Shown here in pieces: positions 52,274-60,724 of a stretch of DNA of 64,000 nucleotides. Position numbers and translations under genes: made by a program. This DNA is from Planctomycetota bacterium (GTDB lineage: Bacteria; Planctomycetota; Phycisphaerae; UBA1845; PWPN01). The stretch's first letter is position 1. Each line of letters starts with the position of its first letter. The stretch is taken from positions 558,001 through 622,000 of the forward strand of contig JAKPHF010000062.1 in the NCBI GenBank assembly GCA_029550525.1, given 5' to 3'. A model generated the notes under the pieces. That model made no database searches, was not told the DNA's origin, and saw only the letters and a list, made by a program, of their open reading frames with translations.

Positions 52274-52420
52274 CATGATGCAGGGACGAGCGCCCTGGTC
52301 CTCTATGACGCGTACCGGCCCTACGGCTGGCGGGATTGCGGCTGGCAGGTGGACCTGCGGGTGGTGGTCGACCGCAGAACGGGCAAGTTCCAACTGGCTC
52401 AACGATGGCACGCGCACTGA
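52274..52420 (+). pseudogene. Remnant of a protein-coding gene (C-terminal 48 codons)
   Basis: The frame after the TAG at 52271 encodes LVLYDAYRPYGWRDCGW followed by QVDLRVVVDRRTGKFQLAQR and WHAH, then TGA at 52418-52420. The alternating strands and aromatic residues look like a real protein end, but there is no start codon or ribosome site and the frame is closed just upstream. A strong terminator begins 25 bp after the stop. The simplest reading is a truncated or frameshifted gene whose 3' end and terminator survive. A frameshift near 52300 from the upstream ATG frame is also possible. No family is recognised. Confidence 0.4.
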
Positions 52421-52445
52421 GTCGGTCACATTAGTAGAAGCCCCG

Positions 52446-52485
52446 ACAAGCCGCCGGATGCCCGTCCGGCGGCTTGTTCTTTTTT
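52446..52485 (+). terminator. Rho-independent terminator
   Basis: ACAAGCCGCCGGA (52446-52458) pairs perfectly over 13 bp with TCCGGCGGCTTGT (52465-52477) across a six-base loop, followed by TCTTTTTT. It follows the gene remnant by 25 bp. Confidence 0.85.
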
Positions 52486-52518
52486 GAGGCTCGAGACCTG
52501 AGACTTGAGTCTTGAGTG
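52486..52518. repeat. 7-bp-period repeat (GAGACTT type)
   Basis: Units GAGACCT, GAGACTT and GAGTCTT follow directly after the terminator. The complementary form (CAAGTCT, CAGGTCT) occurs at 59442-59477. Confidence 0.7.
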
Positions 52519-52545
52519 AAGAGGCAAGATGTGCCCGAACATTGC

Positions 52546-52610
52546 GCACAGGGGCAATAATATGTCACTTATGATGTTCCGAAGCGATCAGGGCTCGCTT
52601 CGGCAATTTG
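52546..52610. repeat. Short element with TATGTCACTTATGAT and GCTTCGG
   Basis: ATATGTCACTTATGATGTTC followed by CGAAGCGATC and GCTCGCTTCGG resembles 3403-3455, where GCTCGCTTCGG, GATCGCTTCGG and ATATTAGTCACTTATGAT occur in a rearranged order. These are possibly two copies of one small element. Confidence 0.45.
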
Positions 52611-52837
52611 GTTAACCACGGTCGCAGAGGAGCACGGAGCCGAACAGACTGCTTGTGATTTGCTTCGCCAAGACAACAAGTCTCTTCTTCCTCATCCGTG
52701 CCATCCGTGGTCCACAGGGCCGTGGGAAGCGATAGTGAGCCGACCGATAAATGACCCGCTCCATCCGTTAACAGAATCGGGTGGATTGTGTTGACACCAA
52801 GCCGATTGGAAAGCTATGATCTTACATCTTCTCGTGC

Positions 52838-52894
52838 AGCGGGGGCGCGCGCCTCGTCCGCCGTGAGGCGTGCAAGACGCACGCCCCCGACGAT
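52838..52894. repeat. GC hairpin repeat before the dockerin-protein gene
   Basis: GCGGGGGCGCGCGCCTCGTC and GAGGCGTGCAAGACGCACGC followed by CCCC form nested inverted repeats just upstream of the GTG at 52916, similar to the other GC hairpins. Confidence 0.55.
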
Positions 52895-52915
52895 CCTCAT
52901 GGGCGGGGATTTTTC

Positions 52916-55900
52916 GTGAATCGACGACGTCTCCCTCACGCCACGCGTGTCTTGGTGGTCGCTTGCCTGCTGACCGCGATCCGTGGTTCGGCTGTCGTCG
53001 GGCAGCGGTCGCTCGGCGATCTGACCGGGCCCTGGCAACTGTTCGTGGACGACTGGCTCGTCGAGTCCAAGAGCAACCTCACCCGCGTGTATCACCCGTT
53101 TGAAAAGTACGCCGGCAACCCGGTACTTACGCCGACGCAGCCGTGGGAAGACAGCATCGTCTATATCTACGGCACGGTCCTGCCCGCCGAAACAGGCGCC
53201 GGCTACCGGATGTGGTACCACACGCTACGGCCCGAAGACCCCGCGGATGACGGCAGCAACGTGCTCTACGCCACGAGTCCGGACGGGATCCACTGGCACA
53301 AGCCCAATCTGCACATCAATGCCTGGCACGGATCGACCGCCAACAACATGATCTTCGACCGGCCCACCCGCAGCGGCATCGCGTCGGTCATCCACACGCC
53401 CTGGGATCCCGACCCTGGCCGGCAATACCGGCTGTTCAACTATGAAGGCACGTACTACGGAGCGGTCTCGCCCGACGGCATTCATACCACCGATCTGCCC
53501 GGCAACCCGATCATCAGCGGCGTAGGTGACGTGGCCATGGCCAGTTGGGATCCGCACACGCAGCGTTATCTCGCCTACGTAAAAGTCAACACCGACGTCA
53601 ACGGGTTGCGACGGCGAAGCGTGGCACTCTGCACGAGCACCGACTTTCAGACCTGGACCGAGCCGCTAGTGGTGCTCGAGCCCGACAGCTTCGACGACCG
53701 TTGGGTACTACCGGGCACACTACAGCGTACGCATTTCTACGGCCTCTGCGCGTTCGCGTACGAAACGATGTACGTCGGCATCCTGTGGATCTTTCGGGCG
53801 ACCGATGCGGAAGGCTACACCATCGGCCCGGTGTACGCGGAGATCGTGACCAGTCGCGACGGCGTGCACTGGACGCGTGAGGAAGGCAATCGCCCTGCCA
53901 TGCTGCCGCTGGGTCCGTCCGGGACCTGGGACGATGGGCAGTTGTACACGGCCATCGCGCCGGTCTACCGCGAGGGCAAGCTCGCCATCTACTACGGCGC
54001 ATGCGATGACGTGCACGGGACGGCCACCAAGCGGCTCAACTGCAACATCGGCCTGGCCACGCTGCGCAAGGATGGCTTCGCGTCGCTCACCGCGGGCACC
54101 AATACCGGCTGGGTCATGACACGGCCGCTCGACGGACTGACCGGCCAGTTGCACGTGAACTACCAGGCCGCCGGTGGATGGCTCAAGGTCGAAGTGCTCG
54201 ACGCGAACTACGCGGTGATACCCGGCTACGGCGAGGCCGACTGCATCCCGCTGACGGGCGACAGCATCGACGAAGTGGTCGCGTGGAACGGAGGAAGCGA
54301 ACTGCCGGCGAGTTCGGGCCCGCTTCGATTGCGGTTCATCCTGCGGAACGCGTCGATCTATTCATTCATGACGGCGACGCCCGTGTACGAGCCGCCGACA
54401 ATCGTGTCGCAACCCGCCGATCAGAGCGTCACGCCAGGCAAATCGGTGACGTTCGTCATTCAGGCCGCCGGCACGCCGCCCATGCGCTACCAGTGGCGAA
54501 GGAACGGGATGGCGCTCGTCGATGGTGGCCGCTACGCCGGCACGACAACTGCGTCGCTCCAGATCCATTCGGTGGACACCACATGCGTCGGTCAATATGA
54601 CTGCGTGGTCTCCAATCCCTACGGCAGTGCGACATCTGCCGCGGCCAACCTCGGCCTTGCCGCCATGCAGTTCCAGGGCCTCGCCTCGGGAACGACGGTG
54701 ACCGGCATCTCGGCCGACGGCACGGTGGTCTGCGGCACGACCGCGGCGAACCGGGCGTTCATCTGGACGCGAACCGAGGGGCTCCGGGAGATCGGTGTGC
54801 CTGCGGGAGCCACGCAGAGCAAGGCGGCCGGCGTGGGCTGGTACAACGGGAACGTCGTCGTTGCCGTCAACTGTAACGCGAGCTCATTCACGGCCCGGCG
54901 ATGGGAGGGCAACACCGCAGGCGTGGGGACGTTCGCCAGTCTGCCCAAGCTCAACGGCGCGCTCGAGTGGGTCGCTACCGGCCTGGGCAGCAGCGGCACG
55001 GACTACTGGATCTCGGGATTAGCACCGACCGGCGGGGCCGGCGGTGGACGCAAGGCCGGCCGCTACACGCGCAGCACGAACACCACCGCGTCGTACACGT
55101 TGCCGCCTCACGGGCACGACAACAGCGACTTTCATGCCGTGTCCGACAACGGCCGTTGCGGCGGGCAGTACCAGTACAAGGGCCAAGCCCCCACCGGCGG
55201 CGCCCGCAACGCCATGATCTACGTCGGCGGCACGCAGTGTGTGGCGCTCAACACGTTGCTCGGCGGCCCGAACACCATCTACGAAGCGGTGGTGCGAGCC
55301 ATGTCACGCGACGGAACGGCTCAGGGCGGATGGAGCTACTACGCCGGCGGCGGAGCCTGGCAGCAGCCGGTCGTATGGAAAGACTCGCTGACACCTACCG
55401 CCGTGCCATTCATTCCCGGCGGCGATGGCGACAACTGGGGCGAAATCCTCGCGCTGAATGGCGATGGCACGGTGGCTGGAGGATACAGTTGTCGTAAGAA
55501 CACAGGCGTTCCTGACGGTCCCCGGGAAGCCCTCATCTGGGATGCGGATTACGGCACGCGACAGTATCAGGGACTGCTCACCAGTGAGTACGGCCTGGAT
55601 CTGGCGGGCTGGTCGTTGCAAGAAATCCGCGGCATGTCAGCCGACGCCACCACTGTGATCGGTAACGGAACATACGACGGCCAGACTCGAGCGTGGATCG
55701 TCAGTGCCGTCACACCGCCCCGTCCGGCGATCGAAATGCAACCCATATCGCAGCGTGTGTGCCCCGGATCGACGGTCACGTTCAACATCGAGCCCGCCGG
55801 GGCGGGACCGTTCACCTATGAGTGGCATGTAAACGGCACTAAGATTTTCGACGGCGACGACGTGACCGGCGCGACCACGCCCACGCTGACGATTTCGCGC

Positions 55901-56230
55901 GTGGGCGCATCGCACGTCGGCGAGTACCGCTGCGCGGTCACCACGCTCGGTGGCGGCACGGTGTCCGAACCAGCCGTCCTGAGCCTCAGACCGAGCGGGC
56001 CGAGCGACTTGGACGGCGACTGCGACGTCGATCTGGACGATCTGACCATCCTAGTCGCGTGCGCCACGGGGCCAGGCGTTACAAGCGGTCCGCCCACCGG
56101 CTGCAGTCCGGAACACTTTAGCGCGACCGACCTCGACGGCGATGGCGACGTGGACCAAACGGATTTCGGCTGGTTCCAGCGATGCTACACTGGACCGGGC
56201 GCTGACATCGAGCCGTCCTGCGCAGAATAG
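52916..56230 (+). CDS. Large secreted multidomain protein: beta-propeller, two Ig-like domains, dockerin
   Basis: The 1104-aa product has a signal peptide (ARVLVVACLLTAIRGSA-like). Residues about 35-430 form a propeller like those of GH43/GH32/GH130-type proteins (PWQLFVDDWLVESKSN, VLYATSPDGIHWHKP, GAVSPDGIHTTDLPGNP). An Ig-like domain lies at about 494-583 (VSQPADQSVTPGKSVTF). A second repeat region at about 585-930 has SADGTVVCGTT and RDGTAQGGWSYYAGG, and a second Ig-like domain lies at about 938-1028. Two calcium-loop repeats at the end (DLDGDCDVDLDD and DLDGDGDVDQTD) are dockerin-like. Catalytic acids are not certain. GTG start after GGGCGGGG. It probably binds or cuts a polysaccharide outside the cell. 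Confidence 0.82.
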   Translation: MNRRRLPHATRVLVVACLLTAIRGSAVVGQRSLGDLTGPWQLFVDDWLVESKSNLTRVYHPFEKYAGNPVLTPTQPWEDSIVYIYGTVLPAETGAGYRMWYHTLRPEDPADDGSNVLYATSPDGIHWHKPNLHINAWHGSTANNMIFDRPTRSGIASVIHTPWDPDPGRQYRLFNYEGTYYGAVSPDGIHTTDLPGNPIISGVGDVAMASWDPHTQRYLAYVKVNTDVNGLRRRSVALCTSTDFQTWTEPLVVLEPDSFDDRWVLPGTLQRTHFYGLCAFAYETMYVGILWIFRATDAEGYTIGPVYAEIVTSRDGVHWTREEGNRPAMLPLGPSGTWDDGQLYTAIAPVYREGKLAIYYGACDDVHGTATKRLNCNIGLATLRKDGFASLTAGTNTGWVMTRPLDGLTGQLHVNYQAAGGWLKVEVLDANYAVIPGYGEADCIPLTGDSIDEVVAWNGGSELPASSGPLRLRFILRNASIYSFMTATPVYEPPTIVSQPADQSVTPGKSVTFVIQAAGTPPMRYQWRRNGMALVDGGRYAGTTTASLQIHSVDTTCVGQYDCVVSNPYGSATSAAANLGLAAMQFQGLASGTTVTGISADGTVVCGTTAANRAFIWTRTEGLREIGVPAGATQSKAAGVGWYNGNVVVAVNCNASSFTARRWEGNTAGVGTFASLPKLNGALEWVATGLGSSGTDYWISGLAPTGGAGGGRKAGRYTRSTNTTASYTLPPHGHDNSDFHAVSDNGRCGGQYQYKGQAPTGGARNAMIYVGGTQCVALNTLLGGPNTIYEAVVRAMSRDGTAQGGWSYYAGGGAWQQPVVWKDSLTPTAVPFIPGGDGDNWGEILALNGDGTVAGGYSCRKNTGVPDGPREALIWDADYGTRQYQGLLTSEYGLDLAGWSLQEIRGMSADATTVIGNGTYDGQTRAWIVSAVTPPRPAIEMQPISQRVCPGSTVTFNIEPAGAGPFTYEWHVNGTKIFDGDDVTGATTPTLTISRVGASHVGEYRCAVTTLGGGTVSEPAVLSLRPSGPSDLDGDCDVDLDDLTILVACATGPGVTSGPPTGCSPEHFSATDLDGDGDVDQTDFGWFQRCYTGPGADIEPSCAE

Positions 56231-56255
56231 CTCCAGTGTCAGGAGGCTCGGATTC

Positions 56256-56282
56256 TTCCCCAGTCCCCAGTCCCTGGCCCCC
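56256..56282. repeat. CCCCAGT heptamer array
   Basis: TTCCCCAGTCCCCAGTCCCT lies between two convergent genes. It is the complement of the GGGGACTG units seen at 7783, 15522 and 63251. Confidence 0.65.
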
Positions 56283-56297
56283 ACTCGCAGCCTCCGC

Positions 56298-57782
56298 TCA
56301 CCGCGTGGCCGACTCCAACGCATCTTGCGGCAGCCAGCCTTCGGCGTTGGCGAAACAGCAATTCCACCAGAACGTGCCCTTGGCGCGAATGCCCGTCAGC
56401 TTGTGCGACACGATGGTCCCCGATGCGCCGGCTTTGAGCTCGTCGGCCACGCCGAATTGACTGCCGGGACCGAGTCGCAGCTCGACGTTCTTCGCCGTGA
56501 CGATCCGCTCGTCCGGCGAGAACTTGCGCGACCACTCGGCCGGCTGCAGCGTTGCCATCAGGTAACCGTTGGCGACCGGCCGAAACACGGTTTCGCCCGC
56601 CTTGTTTTTGTCGGACGGCCGATTGCGAACTTCGCCATCGACCCACATGATGGATGAGCCGCCGCCATCCTGCGTGACCGCGAAATCCGCTTTCAGATGG
56701 TCGCGGCAGAACTCGCCCGCCTCGGTGAAATTCATGCCGATGCTGCGATTCGATCGGCCATCGATTACGACGAAGTAGACGTACCGCTCGTTGAACGCCA
56801 CCAGCGTTCGTGGATCCTTGACCACCGAGCCGTGCCGCTTGCCTTCGCGAGCCAGCTTCTCGGCCTTGGCTTCCCAGTGCCGCGGCACTTTTCCGTTGAC
56901 CAGGATGTACGTCGCCGCCCCCATGCCGGCGTACGCGCCTTTCCAGTCGGCCGGAGCGAGACCCAAATCCTCATTGCCGTAATCCGCCAGCGTCAGCTCG
57001 ACCCGCAGTTGCTCGCCTTTCTTCGCGTGCTGTCGCAGCTTTTCGGCCGCTCGTCCATGGCCCGAGAGCACCACGTGATCGTACGGCAAGAGCGTCCCGC
57101 CTTTGCTTTCGACAACCGAGACGATCTCGCCCGGCACGCCGCCGCCGTCGGGCATGATGACGACCGGGGCCGACATTCGCACAAGCACTTCCACACCGGC
57201 ATCGGCCGCGTCCGTGCGGTCGGCATACTGCCACGTGTAGAGTGCCAGCTCGTCCTGGCCGCGCGGGTCGTTGAGCTTGTGAATGTTCATCTCCGTGCCG
57301 TCGGCGAAGCGGACGCGCTGCCACTTGGCGGCATTGCGCACGTTGCCGCCCATCACCGCCCGACCATCGAGCATCCACAGAAAGCCGCTCCCGCCGCTGT
57401 ACTCGGGATAACGGCGGACGAACCAGCCGCCCACCACTTGCCCACCAAACGGCACGCCCGTGGTCGGGTTGAAGTAGTCGCCGTTGATCGCCACCTTCGC
57501 GTCATACCGCTCCCCGAGAAAGTTGACGCTGTCGTCGGCACGCCGGGCCATCTCCGGCACGATCTCCCGCGCGCCCTTGGCCAGCCCCTTGGCCATCATG
57601 ACATCAATGGTCCAGCCTTTGTGCTGCCGATCGGCCCGAGCGACGAACACCTCCACCGGCCCGGGCAGTTGCATCTCGGCGTACTCGATGCCGGGCGCAA
57701 TCGACTGCCACTGCACCGCCCAGGCAGGCTGAACGATCAACCAGGCTGACAAAACCAACACATACCGCTTCGGGCGAAACAT
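56298..57782 (-). CDS. Secreted phosphodiester glycosidase (NAGPA-like) with C-terminal SH3-like domain
   Basis: From ATG 57782 the protein is 494 aa with a signal peptide (RYVLVLSAWLIVQPAWAVQW). The NAGPA (phosphodiester glycosidase) domain is shown by VAINGDYFNPTTGVPFGGQV, YVYFVVIDGRSNRSIGMNF and ADFAVTQDGGGSSIMWVDG. In characterised relatives this fold releases N-acetylglucosamine from phosphodiesters; the bacterial substrate is unknown. The last about 65 residues look like a bacterial SH3 domain (NVELRLGPGSQFGVADELKA, GWLPQDAL), perhaps cell-wall binding. AAGGAGC lies seven bases before ATG 57782. The frame runs on to 57890, but there it is just the translated interspersed repeat. It converges with the dockerin-protein gene. 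Confidence 0.87.
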   Translation of the reverse strand: MFRPKRYVLVLSAWLIVQPAWAVQWQSIAPGIEYAEMQLPGPVEVFVARADRQHKGWTIDVMMAKGLAKGAREIVPEMARRADDSVNFLGERYDAKVAINGDYFNPTTGVPFGGQVVGGWFVRRYPEYSGGSGFLWMLDGRAVMGGNVRNAAKWQRVRFADGTEMNIHKLNDPRGQDELALYTWQYADRTDAADAGVEVLVRMSAPVVIMPDGGGVPGEIVSVVESKGGTLLPYDHVVLSGHGRAAEKLRQHAKKGEQLRVELTLADYGNEDLGLAPADWKGAYAGMGAATYILVNGKVPRHWEAKAEKLAREGKRHGSVVKDPRTLVAFNERYVYFVVIDGRSNRSIGMNFTEAGEFCRDHLKADFAVTQDGGGSSIMWVDGEVRNRPSDKNKAGETVFRPVANGYLMATLQPAEWSRKFSPDERIVTAKNVELRLGPGSQFGVADELKAGASGTIVSHKLTGIRAKGTFWWNCCFANAEGWLPQDALESATR

Positions 57783-57846
57783 TCTCCAGCTCCTTGCTTT
57801 CATACCCGCGTCGGCGTGCCCGGCTCGCCGGCATTGTGATTGTGAT

Positions 57847-57890
57847 GCAGTCATCCTGCCTGCACACGTGCACGCTGGAAGCGTGCACAA
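57847..57890. repeat. Paired palindrome repeat (copy)
   Basis: GCAGTCATCCTGCCTGCAC and GTGCACGCTGGAAGCGTGCAC lie upstream of the NAGPA-like gene, matching the repeat at 6384-6435. Confidence 0.75.
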
Positions 57891-58150
57891 AAACGCACAT
57901 TGACCGTCACCGCCGGCACGAGCCGCACAGCGTCGGAACCCGGGCGGGGCGGACTACGACCAGCCGGCCATGCGGAGGCTCACTGCGACGCCCCCCGGCG
58001 TGCGTCCCACAAGCTGCGGTCCGAGATCGAGTCCAACGCCCACATGGCCGAGAAGTCTACCAGCCGACGAGGCCCCCGTCCCGGGCATAGCCATCAGCCG
58101 TCGGCGATCAGCTGTCAGCCTGCAGCGGTTGGCTGGGCGTTCCCTATCAC

Positions 58151-58198
58151 CAAAAGAAAAACCCGCTTTCCGGGCCCAACTGCCCGAAAAGCGGGTTT
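58151..58198 (-). terminator. Rho-independent terminator of tRNA-Glu
   Basis: On the minus strand AAACCCGCTTTTCGGGC and GCCCGGAAAGCGGGTTT form a long stem with a short loop, followed by TTTCTTTTG. It starts within 5 bp of the tRNA 3' end. Confidence 0.85.
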
Positions 58199-58202
58199 GC
58201 CA

Positions 58203-58275
58203 TACCCCCAAGGGGACTCGAACCCCTGTCTTCAGGATGAGAACCTGATATCCTAGGCCACTAGACGATGGGGGC
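58203..58275 (-). tRNA. tRNA-Glu (anticodon CTC)
   Basis: The 73-nt minus-strand gene folds as a tRNA: acceptor GCCCCCA with TGGGGGT (G-U at the end), D arm GTCTAGTGGCCTAGGA, anticodon stem TCAGG/CCTGA around the loop TTCTCAT, and T arm ACAGGGGTTCGAGTCCCCT. The anticodon CTC reads GAG. Discriminator A; the CCA end is not encoded. A strong terminator follows. Confidence 0.95.
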
Positions 58276-58499
58276 ATTTCCCGTCCGCTCCCGGCGACCG
58301 GGGCGTCTATATGCCCCTTACCATATCCGGAGTCGGCCGGAATTTCAATTCCAGATCTAAGTCATTGATCCGACCACATTTAGAACTCAGACCCCAAGCG
58401 GTCCTCCACCCGCCGAATGACGAGATCCGACTGACGATGACGAAGGAAGCACGAAGCCCGAATGCCGGAATGGCGGAGAGTTGCCTCTGTCGGCATGGC

Positions 58500-59213
58500 T
58501 CATCCGTTGGCTCCCGGCCCACAGCGACGGAATTCCGTCACTGACCACACCACGGTACCCCCGAACACTACCACCGCGACCACGGTGGCCCAAGGCGAAT
58601 ACCGGTCCGCTCCGATCATCAAGATGATCACCAGAAGTGCAAAGGCGATGCAGTAGACAGCCAGGCCGACCCAGCGGAGCCGCTGGGCACGCCGGAAAAC
58701 GGGATCAGACCAGTCCAGCGCCGCAAAGACTTGACGCTCCTGTTTCTCTCTATCGAGAGCGTGGCTGCGCATGTCGCGCTGCTTCGCACGTGCGCACGCC
58801 AACAACAGCCCCAGTCCTCCCAGGTTGAGAAACAGGAGCAGCAACAAGAGTACGTAAATGAGCCACGAAAAGGAAGCTGCGAATACACGGCCGAACGACA
58901 TGAGGAGGACAAAAAGAACCATACTGCCGAACGGTATCCATGCAGCAACCCTGTCCATCCTGTCGGCGGTGTTGGTGGGCGGTGCCTGCTTGAGCAGGTA
59001 CTGCTCCACGAGCAGCCGGCCTCGATCGAACTCCCGGCCGCACTCCGGACAGCGCGATGCAGCCAGGCCGGTCAGCAGGTAGCTGCACCGCGGGCAATAA
59101 ACCGGGAACTCCTCCTCTGAAAAGCTCGACGGATCGACGCGCGTCTCCGGCGGAATAATCGCCTTGTGGTACCAGCCGTACTGAAGCAAGCGTCTGAGAT
59201 CCTGCCGTCGCAT
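58500..59213 (-). CDS. Zinc-ribbon membrane protein (planctomycete type), 237 aa
   Basis: The protein has a zinc ribbon near its start (YCPRCSYLLTGLAASRCPEC) and four hydrophobic helices (AAWIPFGSMVLFVLLMSFGR, IYVLLLLLLFLNLGGLGLLL, VGLAVYCIAFALLVIILMIG, TVVAVVVFGGTVVWSV). This CPxCxYxLxGL...CPECG pattern with membrane helices is common in planctomycetes, often in several copies per genome. No function is known. The start is ATG 59213, with GGGGGA about 9 bases upstream; the frame is open to 59387 but the extra residues lack coding character. A Lys/Arg/Glu-rich loop separates helices 2 and 3. Confidence 0.75.
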   Translation of the reverse strand: MRRQDLRRLLQYGWYHKAIIPPETRVDPSSFSEEEFPVYCPRCSYLLTGLAASRCPECGREFDRGRLLVEQYLLKQAPPTNTADRMDRVAAWIPFGSMVLFVLLMSFGRVFAASFSWLIYVLLLLLLFLNLGGLGLLLACARAKQRDMRSHALDREKQERQVFAALDWSDPVFRRAQRLRWVGLAVYCIAFALLVIILMIGADRYSPWATVVAVVVFGGTVVWSVTEFRRCGPGANG

Positions 59214-59273
59214 GACCGCTGTCCCCCGCGTGCACCGGGCGTCTCTGATGACTTGACCTTCATGCCTGCTCTT

Positions 59274-59400
59274 CAAATCCGTGCAATCTTGCAAGCTGTG
59301 GATTCCAACTCCGCTTGATGTCACACACGTGACATCACAACAGCTCGCAATCGCTGTCGCCGGAAGGATATGGTCCACAGATTGCAAGATTGCAAGATTA
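59274..59400. repeat. Inverted GATTGCAA units and a 22-bp palindrome
   Basis: GCAATCTTGCAA (about 59283-59294) is inverted relative to the tandem GATTGCAAGATTGCAAGATT (about 59379-59398). Between them TGATGTCAC (59316-59324) and GTGACATCA (59329-59337) form a perfect inverted repeat with a four-base loop. This lies upstream of the zinc-ribbon gene. Confidence 0.65.
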
Positions 59401-59441
59401 ACGGACCATCCTTCTTCATCCGTGAGGTTCGTGCAATACGT

Positions 59442-59477
59442 ACCTCAGGTCTCAAGTCTCAGGACTCAAGTCTCACA
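59442..59477. repeat. 7-bp-period repeat (CTCAAGT type)
   Basis: CTCAGGTCTCAAGTCTCAGG and following CTCAAGT units lie just after the GH172-like gene. They are the complement of the array at 52486-52518. Confidence 0.7.
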
Positions 59478-59481
59478 AGCT

Positions 59482-60513
59482 TCACGGAATCGAAATGTGA
59501 TCCCGGTCACGGAAGCGATACTGCTGCATGACCGCGGCATGGTCGGGCAGCGCCGGTTGATCGGGATTGGGCACATGGTTGTACCAGTAGGCCACGGACG
59601 AGTACCAGTAGGGTTTGAGCCGCTCGGGATCCCACGGGTTGACGAACTCGAACTTGATGCGACGATCGAAGGCGATGGCGTCCTCGGCGTGCAGGCGATA
59701 CATGGTGACCATGGAGCGCAGGGCGTCTTTGAGCGGCACGCCGTGCAGTGGCCCGGCGAACTCGCCGTCGCGGAAGTACCAGCCTCCGCTGAAGTAGTCC
59801 TCCAGGCCGGTGCCGGTGATGCGCGGCCGCTCCCAGTCGTCGTCGATGTAGATGTACTCGGGCGCCTCGAGAAACGAGAGATAATGCACGGGCTCGCCCT
59901 GCATGTGGAGCATCACGCCTGCGTAGTGGCCGTTGCCCTCGGTCTCGAGCACCAGGGCCGGCTCGTTGCCCTGGCGGCGGCCGGTGCGAAACTGCGTGCA
60001 GAAATAGCCAGTGCCGGCGGGCATCATGTCGAGCTCCTGGTAGTTGATGTTCACGAACACGTCCGTGCCGAGCTTGGGATGGCGGTTCTCAATCTCGATG
60101 CGGAACCCCTTGGCGTACGGCATGGGCCAGTACGTGAAGAAGCCGCCGCTGCTCGTGCCGACGTAGGCGGAGGTGAACGAGTTGAACTCGGCCTGGCCCG
60201 CCCCGAAAAAATCGCCCACGGGCGTCTCGACAGCCGGCGTGTCGGCTCCGTCCCAGTAGATACGCAGGATTAGCGCCTTGAGCATGGTGGGGTCGATGAC
60301 CGCACCGGGATTCCAATGCTGGTAGAACCAGCCGGGAAACGTGAGCCACATCCGCGAGATGTAGCCCGCGCCTTTGACCTCGCCGATGGTGAGCCGCTGA
60401 CCGGGCGGAAGCATCTTGGTCTTGGTGCGTTTGTCCAGGTTGAACGTCGTGAACTGACGCGAGATTCCCGGCGGCTTGCGGGCCGGCCCGAGCATGTTGG
60501 CGATCGGAAGCAT
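59482..60513 (-). CDS. DUF2961 / GH172-like protein, 343 aa
   Basis: The protein is a compact single-domain DUF2961 (GH172) member: VKGAGYISRMWLTFPGWF, LILRIYWDGADTPAVETPVG, DFFGAGQAEFNSFTS, GGFFTYWPMPYAKGFRIEIE, GTGLEDYFSGGWYF and HGVPLKD. Known GH172 enzymes cut fructans or D-arabinan and form trimers. There is no signal peptide at ATG 60513, so the enzyme may be cytoplasmic or the start may differ. AAGGGGG lies five bases before this ATG; the open frame up to 60600 reads through an intergenic repeat-like sequence. It is divergent from the esterase gene. The larger relative is at 37659-39779. Confidence 0.88.
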   Translation of the reverse strand: MLPIANMLGPARKPPGISRQFTTFNLDKRTKTKMLPPGQRLTIGEVKGAGYISRMWLTFPGWFYQHWNPGAVIDPTMLKALILRIYWDGADTPAVETPVGDFFGAGQAEFNSFTSAYVGTSSGGFFTYWPMPYAKGFRIEIENRHPKLGTDVFVNINYQELDMMPAGTGYFCTQFRTGRRQGNEPALVLETEGNGHYAGVMLHMQGEPVHYLSFLEAPEYIYIDDDWERPRITGTGLEDYFSGGWYFRDGEFAGPLHGVPLKDALRSMVTMYRLHAEDAIAFDRRIKFEFVNPWDPERLKPYWYSSVAYWYNHVPNPDQPALPDHAAVMQQYRFRDRDHISIP

Positions 60514-60724
60514 GGCAGCCCCCTTTTTGGAATGGCGAAGCACGAAATCCGAATGTCGAAACAACGACGAAGCTCGCGTCGATGCCGACTCGAGACGCAC
60601 GACTGATCGGCTTTACCCGCCGCGAGGGCACGCGCGCCTTCTACAAGGCACGTGCCCCTTCATGGACGCGCGGGATCAGGTTAGCATATTCCCCGTTCGT
60701 TCGAAACGACTTCAGGAGACAACG

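Larger units (their letters stand above)
52421..52915. other. Gene-free stretch with terminator and repeats
   Basis: These 495 bp hold the terminator at 52446-52485, a GAGACTT heptamer array (52486-52518), a short element related to one at about 3403 (52546-52610), a CATCCGTG-type tandem (about 52692-52712) and a GC hairpin (52838-52894). No intact gene was found. Confidence 0.55.
57783..58202. other. Intergenic region with repeats and a terminator
   Basis: This 420-bp gap between the NAGPA gene and the tRNA holds the paired palindrome repeat (57847-57890), a CAGCTGTCAGCCTGCAGC-type array (58085-58122), and the tRNA terminator (58151-58198). No gene was found. Confidence 0.55.

Noticed and set aside
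52134..52487. 117-aa open frame in the gene-free stretch
   Set aside because: Low-quality composition, runs through the terminator stem, no ribosome site; the neighbouring frame (remnant) looks more protein-like.
57783..57890. N-terminal extension of the NAGPA-like protein
   Set aside because: The added residues are just the translated interspersed palindrome repeat; ATG 57782 has a good ribosome site and signal peptide.
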